This document shows positions 7,346-10,620 of a stretch of DNA of 10,620 nt, piece by piece. Position numbers and translations under genes: made by a program. The first letter of the stretch is position 1; the number at the start of each line of letters is the position of its first letter. The notes beneath the pieces are model-generated. The model was given only the letters and a program-made list of their open reading frames with translations. It made no database searches and was not told the origin of the DNA. The DNA is from Aliitabrizicola sp031408575. GTDB taxonomy: Bacteria > Pseudomonadota > Alphaproteobacteria > Rhodobacterales > Rhodobacteraceae. Where the stretch lies: positions 1-10,620 of the forward strand of contig JANNWS010000010.1 in assembly GCA_031408575.1 (NCBI GenBank), in the 5' to 3' direction.

Positions 7346-7647
7346 TCAGTGCTCCCGGCATCTTCCTTCGGTGGAAAGGCCAGGCGCAAACCTTCGGCAA
7401 GAATGCGGTCTACCTCGGCACCGCCGAGATCGTCCATGATGTCGCCCGCGGCCTCCAGGGTGATCCCCCCGATAGCCGCCCAAAGCAGCAGGCGGTAGGA
7501 CAGGTTCTTTTTCCCGGCCACGGTCGTGTCGGACAGCAGCGCCTCCAACGATTGCCCGCTGCGCTCTTCCAGCCGGCAGATCGCGTTGGTGGTAAAGCGC
7601 AGCTCATAGGGCTGGCCCAAAGCGTCGAAGGTCACGCCACCCCGCAT
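7318..7647 (-). CDS. Tail assembly chaperone, G-type (zero-frame product)
   Basis: A 109-residue protein. Residues 10-39 (LGQPYELRFTTNAICRLEER, then a 'GQSLEALL' helix) match the start of the GTA-type tail assembly chaperone family (Phage_TAC_11-like, equivalent of the small gene before the R. capsulatus GTA tape measure). A helical core (LSYRLLLWAAIGGITLEAAGDIM, from residue 49) and an acidic, probably flexible tail follow. Such chaperones coat the tape measure protein before tube polymerisation. The ATG overlaps the tail tube stop (TGATG), with little ribosome site of its own. Codons 102-103, GGA-AAC, lie within a GGGAAAC slippery heptamer six codons before the last sense codon, so part of the product is probably extended by a minus-one frameshift into the 7339-6992 frame, giving a 218-residue fusion. 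Confidence 0.8.
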   Translation of the reverse strand: MRGGVTFDALGQPYELRFTTNAICRLEERSGQSLEALLSDTTVAGKKNLSYRLLLWAAIGGITLEAAGDIMDDLGGAEVDRILAEGLRLAFPPKEDAGSTEGNVEATEA

Positions 7648-8069
7648 CAGGCGTAGACCGGAACGCCGGTGACCTTCAGCGTCACGGTGGCGGTCATCTT
7701 GTCGTCCATCGGCGCGCCCCGCTCATAGCCCGTCATAAAGGCCACAAAGGTGATCGTGCGAGTGGGCGAGTATTGCGTGAACGAGGCGCGATAGGTGCGC
7801 GGGTTGCGTTCCGCCGAAATGCCGCGCAGCAGGATGTCTTTGGTGTCGCCCAGATCCCAAAGCACCTCGAAAGAAGCCTCGCCATTGTCGACCAGACCGG
7901 CGATGAACTCGCGGGTCATGTTCGCACTGGACGAGCTGGTGACATCAATGATGTCGCGCGTCGGGCTGGGCGGGGTGAAGTTCATCACATCGCCGATTGT
8001 GTTCGACGGGGTGGTTGCCGGGAACACGTCGCTGACAGCCAGCGTGACGCCATAACCAATGTTTGCCAT
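7647..8069 (-). CDS. Major tail tube protein
   Basis: A 140-residue protein with the tail-tube fold signature. There is an N-terminal strand 'GYGVTLAVSDV', then 'IGDVMNFTPPSPTRDIIDVT' (25-44) and 'MTREFIAGLVDNGEASFEV' (51-69), where the reference, D-x-x-D-V-T and 'F..GL.D.GE..F...' elements of lambda gpV/TP901-1-type tube proteins are seen. The C-terminal half has paired strands ('TITFVAFMTGYERGAP', 'MTATVTLKVTGVPVY'). Hexameric rings of it would stack around the tape measure to form the tail tube. Its place before the assembly chaperones and tape measure fits. AGGAG lies 9 bases upstream of the ATG. The TGA overlaps the next ATG (TGATG). Confidence 0.9.
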   Translation of the reverse strand: MANIGYGVTLAVSDVFPATTPSNTIGDVMNFTPPSPTRDIIDVTSSSSANMTREFIAGLVDNGEASFEVLWDLGDTKDILLRGISAERNPRTYRASFTQYSPTRTITFVAFMTGYERGAPMDDKMTATVTLKVTGVPVYA

Positions 8070-8084
8070 GGTGCTTTGCTCCTA

Positions 8085-8429
8085 TCAGATCGTGAGCAGC
8101 GTGGCGACAAGCCCCGTGCCACTGGTGATGTCGACCGTCCCGCGCAGAAAGTGCTGGATGGAGTCGAGCGGGATGAACACCTGCGCGGCGGCGGCAATCG
8201 AGCCGACCGCATAGCCCGCAGCCACGCTGACCGTGCCGAGGCCGTTGACATCCACCGTGGTGCCGCCGTCACCGTCGATCACGGGTGACAGCGCGCCCCC
8301 GGTCGGGTTGTGCAGCACCAGCAAAGCGCCTGGTGGGTACATGAAGGTGTTGCCGGAAGCGCCCAAGGTCACGCGCGTTGAAGCGCGAACCCCGACGCCC
8401 TGCATGGATGTCGCAACAATTGCGGGCAT
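8085..8429 (-). CDS. Conserved phage protein of unknown function next to tail tube gene
   Basis: A 114-residue, beta-rich, glycine- and valine-rich protein. Recognisable segments are 'NTFMYPPGALLVLHNPTGG' (27-45), 'SPVIDGDGGTTVDVNGLG' (48-65), 'AAGYAVGSIAAAAQVFIPL' (70-88) and a C-terminal 'GTVDITSGTGLVATLL' (97-112). It has no signal peptide and no cysteine. It resembles small proteins found in the same slot of other alphaproteobacterial and marine siphophages, where they remain uncharacterised. A structural part (decoration or tail-surface protein) is plausible from the all-beta look and location, but this is inference. AGGAGG lies 7 bases before the ATG, the strongest ribosome site of this part of the operon, which suggests high expression. 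Confidence 0.75.
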   Translation of the reverse strand: MPAIVATSMQGVGVRASTRVTLGASGNTFMYPPGALLVLHNPTGGALSPVIDGDGGTTVDVNGLGTVSVAAGYAVGSIAAAAQVFIPLDSIQHFLRGTVDITSGTGLVATLLTI

Positions 8430-8431
8430 GG

Positions 8432-8803
8432 TCAGGCCTCCTGATGATGAATGAAGAAGTCGAGAGAGACCCGACCCAGCGTTTCCGCGCCGTCCGTGTC
8501 CGGTGTCAGGTCGCGCTCGTTTTGCAGGAACGCGCCCAGTATCTCGCCGCCGCGATAGCCCGACAGCGCCACCTTGACCTGTCGGACAAGCAGTTTTGCG
8601 GCCCCGACGCTGGCCGCGTAGCAGTCGATCTGAACACGGGTGCGGCTGTAGCCGGTGCGCCCGGTCATCACATAGTCGTCGCCGCCGCTGACGCGGTACA
8701 GCACGATGCGCGGCGGATCAAAGCCCTGCCCCGACATGCCCCAATCGACGGTGACACCCGCGATCATGGCGCGCAGGCGGGCGCGCAATTGCTCGTCCAT
8801 CAT
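8432..8803 (-). CDS. DUF3168 tail completion/terminator protein
   Basis: A 123-residue product. It begins with the helix 'MMDEQLRARLRAMIAG', continues with 'PRIVLYRVSGGDDY' (31-44), the strand 'TRVQIDCYAAS' (55-65), the helix 'AAKLLVRQVKVALSGYRGG' (68-86) and ends with 'LGRVSLDFFIHHQ' (109-121). This alpha-beta order, with 'R.Q.DCYA.S...A..L...V..AL', is that of the DUF3168 family, proposed tail terminator proteins (gpU-like) that cap the tail tube and bind the neck. The ATG at 8803 overlaps the previous stop (ATGA) and has AAGGAG 6 bases upstream. A second ATG directly follows and is an equally possible start. Confidence 0.85.
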   Translation of the reverse strand: MMDEQLRARLRAMIAGVTVDWGMSGQGFDPPRIVLYRVSGGDDYVMTGRTGYSRTRVQIDCYAASVGAAKLLVRQVKVALSGYRGGEILGAFLQNERDLTPDTDGAETLGRVSLDFFIHHQEA

Positions 8804-9291
8804 CCGCGGCTCCTTGGCTTCTGCGGCCCGATGAACGTCGCTCTGGACAGCCGACGCCCCAGCGCTTTCTCGATTTCCTCGCGAATGGCGGTGGCAAGCG
8901 TTGCCAGAACCTCATCCTTATGCGCGTCCCATGCTGGCCGCAGGAACGGGTCTGGCGTCATGATGCCAGTGTATCGGCCGCTTTTCTGGTAGCGCGGCCC
9001 GGTGCCGAACTCGACAAGATGCGCGTGCGGTGCGGTCGATCCGACATACATCACCCGCCGCCCCTTGCCGGCCTTTTCCAGCGACTGCGCCATCTGGCCA
9101 GCCTTTATCGTCGGCGCGACCCTGATCCGCGTATCCAAACTGCCCGGCGCATAGCTGCGGGCCGCTGCCGCAACGGGCTGCAATGCGCGGCGCAACCCTG
9201 CGGCCACGCCCTGCCCGGCCAGTTGGCGCGGAATCGACTGCAGCAGCGCGTCGATCTCGCGGAACCCGCTGATTTTCAGACTGGCCGACAT
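8800..9291 (-). CDS. HK97 gp10-like neck/tail-completion protein
   Basis: A 163-residue protein. It contains the family hallmark 'APHAHLVEFGTGPR' (residues 87-100), followed by 'DPFLRPAWDAHKDEVLATL' (114-132), after an N-terminal helical part (ISGFREIDALLQSIPRQL). HK97 gp10-type proteins act at the head-tail junction, probably in tail completion. The reading frame stays open upstream to 9426. I chose ATG 9291 because a GGAGG lies 7 bases upstream and the ATG overlaps the TGA of the adaptor gene (TGATG). The longer start would cover 136 bases of that gene and add residues unlike the family. The last 20 residues or so are basic (ALGRRLSRATFIGPQKPRSRG), a somewhat longer tail than usual. The stop overlaps the next gene by ATGA. 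Confidence 0.9.
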   Translation of the reverse strand: MSASLKISGFREIDALLQSIPRQLAGQGVAAGLRRALQPVAAAARSYAPGSLDTRIRVAPTIKAGQMAQSLEKAGKGRRVMYVGSTAPHAHLVEFGTGPRYQKSGRYTGIMTPDPFLRPAWDAHKDEVLATLATAIREEIEKALGRRLSRATFIGPQKPRSRG

Positions 9292-9617
9292 CAGCGCGCC
9301 TCCGCCAATGCGGTGATTTCCAGCCCTTCGCGGCGCCCGATTTCCTTGATCCCGACCACGCCGTAGCGCCGCCCATCGACCTCGATCAGATCGGACGCGA
9401 GGATGCCCGCCGTTAAACTGGACCACCGCACCTGAAACCGCGTCGTGATCATCGCCTCGGTCACGCCGTTGCGAAACCGCTCGCTGTCGCTGACATCCGT
9501 CTTGGCTGCCCAGACCGTGCCGATCTTAACCGCCGCACCCGGCATCTGGGCAAAGCCATCATCCACGATGGCCGCGCGCCAAATCTCAAGGCGGCGGTCA
9601 AGCGATCCGATGTTCAT
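9291..9617 (-). CDS. Phage head-tail adaptor (Phage_H_T_join family)
   Basis: A 108-residue protein matching the small head-tail adaptor (stopper-like) family. It has 'G.LDRRLEIWR' at residues 4-14, 'VWAAKTDVSDSERFRNG' (35-51), 'TRFQVRWS' (59-66), 'DLIEVDGRRYGVVGI' (76-90) and 'EIGRREGLEITALAE' (92-106). This succession of beta strands with a W-A, S-x-E-R and 'I.EIGRR..LEI.A' signature is diagnostic to the eye. The product would add a ring below the connector and close the DNA channel. The length is normal. It starts on a TGATG overlap with the connector gene and ends on another TGATG overlap, so it is tightly coupled in the head-neck operon. Confidence 0.9.
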   Translation of the reverse strand: MNIGSLDRRLEIWRAAIVDDGFAQMPGAAVKIGTVWAAKTDVSDSERFRNGVTEAMITTRFQVRWSSLTAGILASDLIEVDGRRYGVVGIKEIGRREGLEITALAEAR

Positions 9618-10183
9618 CAGCCCGATACCCAGCCCAGCCGGTGAACCCCGACCAGATGCTCGATCGACATCGGCATCACGGTCGCTGTCATTCCTGTCAC
9701 CACCGATTGCCGGTTCTCATAAAGATGGCCGATGGTCAGCAGGATCGCCGCGCGCAACGCCTCGGGGATCGGCGCATAGCCGACCGTGAAGGTGATCGTG
9801 ATCGCATCGTCGCGGGTGCTGGTGTTCGGCCACTGCTTGTTTGACTTGGGGCGCACGACCGTGCTGTCAGGGTCGGAAAACACATAGAAGTCGGACAGCA
9901 CCGCAACCTGCGCCGCGTCGTTCAGATCGTAATATCCAATGCCGGTCACCGCGATGACCGGGTTCTTCGGCAGCACCACGTCGCCTGACAGGGCCGCGTA
10001 GGATGCGGCCCATGTTTCCTGCGCCAGCACCCGACCCGCCATCTCGCCGATCAGATCGCAGGCACTGCCCAGCAGCCCCTCGATCAGCGGGTCTTCATCG
10101 GTGCCGGTGACGCGCAGATGGTCGCGGGCCTCCGACAAGGAAACCGGGCGCGTGGTTGCAGCGACAGTGCGGCGCAGCAGCAT
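9617..10183 (-). CDS. Head-tail connector protein (phiE125 gp8 / HK97 gp6 type)
   Basis: A 188-residue protein of the phage gp6-like connector family, whose members form a ring under the portal and join head to tail. Seen here: an N-terminal 'PVSLSEARDHLRV' segment (13-25) with a following acidic 'DEDPLIEGLLGSA' helix, a middle beta-rich part (68-135, with LPKNPVIAVTGIGYYD), and the C-terminal helix 'PEALRAAILLTIGHLYENR' (140-158). That last segment is very characteristic of the family: residues P, A, L, H-L-Y, N-R. The length is usual for phiE125 gp8-like members. Both ends overlap neighbours by one base (TAATG upstream, TGATG downstream). The start at 10183 has only a weak ribosome site, so it probably depends on coupling to the preceding gene. 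Confidence 0.85.
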   Translation of the reverse strand: MLLRRTVAATTRPVSLSEARDHLRVTGTDEDPLIEGLLGSACDLIGEMAGRVLAQETWAASYAALSGDVVLPKNPVIAVTGIGYYDLNDAAQVAVLSDFYVFSDPDSTVVRPKSNKQWPNTSTRDDAITITFTVGYAPIPEALRAAILLTIGHLYENRQSVVTGMTATVMPMSIEHLVGVHRLGWVSG

Positions 10184-10392
10184 TACTCGACCGCCGTTTC
10201 GGGTGCTGCTACATCCACCGCCCGCTCCACAGAGCTGGAACGGCGGGGCTTGTAGGTGCCAAGAACTTCACACTGGCCCGCAGCCAGCATATGCGGCACC
10301 TCGTTTTCAGGCACCTCGATCTCGTCACCAGGCGCAGAAGCACCGGCATTGCCAGACCGCGACACCAGCAGCTTCACTTTGATCATCTTCAC
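10183..10392 (-). CDS. Small conserved phage protein between capsid and connector
   Basis: A 69-residue product. It begins with a hydrophobic/basic beta strand (MKMIKVKLLVSR), then GDEIEVPENEVPHMLAAGQCEVL at residues 22-44, and ends in a charged tail probably disordered (SSSVERAVDVAAPETAVE). The pattern 'strand - GD.IEV...E...M..AGQ.E' recurs in small proteins encoded just after capsid genes in tailed phages, but I know no established function. A head-tail joining accessory or capsid-associated role is a guess from position. The GTG start at 10392 is supported by a perfect Shine-Dalgarno. The TAA stop shares one base with the ATG of the next gene (TAATG), which suggests translational coupling. 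Confidence 0.75.
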   Translation of the reverse strand: MKMIKVKLLVSRSGNAGASAPGDEIEVPENEVPHMLAAGQCEVLGTYKPRRSSSVERAVDVAAPETAVE

Positions 10393-10395
10393 AGC

Positions 10396-10404
10396 ATCAC
10401 CTCC
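10396..10404 (-). promoter_or_regulatory. Shine-Dalgarno site fixing a GTG start
   Basis: GGAGGTGAT is a full match to the anti-Shine-Dalgarno end of 16S rRNA. Its GGAGG core lies 7 bases upstream of GTG at 10392 and 13 bases upstream of the next in-frame ATG at 10386, so the GTG is preferred. An out-of-frame ATG-CTG-TGA overlaps the site and would give only a two-codon reading. Confidence 0.7.
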
Positions 10405-10416
10405 ATCGGCTCACAG

Positions 10417-10440
10417 AGACGGCGGGTTGCCCCGCCGCCC
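10417..10440 (-). promoter_or_regulatory. Stable GNRA-loop hairpin just after the capsid gene
   Basis: On the transcribed strand, GGCGGG (10436-10431), loop GCAA and CCCGCC (10426-10421) form a perfect stem capped by a GNRA tetraloop. The stem extends by C-G, G.U, G-C and G.U pairs to about 10 bp. It begins 14 bases after the capsid stop codon. No U-run follows, so it is not a classical intrinsic terminator. It may protect the capsid message 3' end or lower read-through into the less abundant connector genes. The structure is seen in the sequence; the role is inferred. Confidence 0.5.
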
Positions 10441-10454
10441 TTCGTCAACCGATA

Positions 10455-10620
10455 TCAGAGGTTGCGCAGGTACTTGACCGCAGCCGTGTCGGCCAGTTCG
10501 CCGTCCAGACGGATGTATCCGGCGATGCCGAAGCCCGGCCAGAAGTCCTTGTCCTGAATCGCACCGATGATTGGCGCGCCCACTTTGCGGACAAAGTATT
10601 TGCCGAAGTCGCCAAACAGC
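10455..10620 (-). CDS. Major capsid protein, HK97 fold (C-terminal end only)
   Basis: The last 54 codons of a gene entering from the right edge, ending in TGA. The product ends with the segments GDFGKYFVRKVGAPIIGA, FGIAGYIRLDGELADTAAVK and YLRNL. A surface-facing 'GDF.KYFVR' strand, then a 'D.....GYIRLDG' segment and a final short helix or strand, are typical of the last beta strands of HK97-type major capsid proteins of Caudovirales phages and gene transfer agents. The protein would form the icosahedral head lattice. Its place immediately upstream of the connector and adaptor genes agrees. The N-terminus, any scaffold or delta domain, and the protease and portal genes lie outside the window. 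Confident as a capsid C-terminus; the subfamily cannot be fixed from 54 residues. Confidence 0.85.
   Translation of the reverse strand, partial: LFGDFGKYFVRKVGAPIIGAIQDKDFWPGFGIAGYIRLDGELADTAAVKYLRNL

Noticed and set aside
9292..9426. Longer start for the HK97 gp10-like gene
   Set aside because: The extension would overlap the adaptor gene by 136 bases and add unrelated residues. ATG 9291 has GGAGG at 7 bases and a TGATG coupling with the upstream gene.
1..10620. CRISPR array, tRNA, insertion sequence, attachment site, toxin or defence genes
   Set aside because: I found no regularly spaced repeats, no tRNA-like cloverleaf, no transposase-like protein and no inverted-repeat borders. All coding space is taken by phage structural genes except the left-most gene.

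Overview
The window is a GC-rich stretch in which every convincing gene lies on the minus strand, so it reads from right (about 10620) to left (1). It is the late structural region of a siphovirus-type tailed phage, most likely a prophage or a gene-transfer-agent-like relative. The host is probably an alphaproteobacterium of the Rhodobacterales (Rhodobacter/Paracoccus group). This rests on base composition, on gene order from connector to peptidase that parallels the Rhodobacter capsulatus gene transfer agent, and on familiar protein motifs. No integrase, attachment site or host gene is present, so prophage and free phage cannot be told apart.

Layout in transcription order. Head and neck (10620-8432): C-terminus of an HK97-fold major capsid protein, a small unknown protein, a phiE125 gp8/gp6-type head-tail connector, a head-tail adaptor, an HK97 gp10-like protein and a DUF3168 tail-completion protein. 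Tail tube and assembly (8429-5389): a conserved unknown protein, the major tail tube protein, a G/T-type pair of tail assembly chaperones, and a 536-residue tape measure protein. Tail tip (5389-1266): a Dit-like distal tail protein, a hub-like protein, a short NlpC/P60-like protein of the DUF6950 type, and an 863-residue gpJ-like tip protein with fibronectin-like domains. Host-recognition end (1266-284): a small fibre-like protein and an unknown partner. A clear intrinsic terminator follows at 238-258, and then a new membrane-anchored gene runs off the left edge, possibly opening a lysis cassette.

The genes are packed as one translation-coupled operon. Most junctions are TGATG, TAATG, ATGA or GTGA overlaps or gaps of under 16 bases. 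The only larger gaps are after the capsid gene, which holds a strong GNRA-loop hairpin, and before the left-most gene, which holds the terminator.

The most notable signal is at the chaperone pair. A canonical slippery heptamer, GGGAAAC, sits in the correct frame near the end of the first chaperone gene. It is followed after 6 bases by a perfect 7-bp GC-rich stem whose loop holds the zero-frame stop codon. The minus-one frame opens exactly at the heptamer, has no usual start codon for its first 35 codons, and encodes a recognisable tail-chaperone segment in that start-less stretch. This looks like a lambda G/GT-type programmed minus-one frameshift giving a 218-residue fusion. I saw no defence system, CRISPR, tRNA or insertion sequence.
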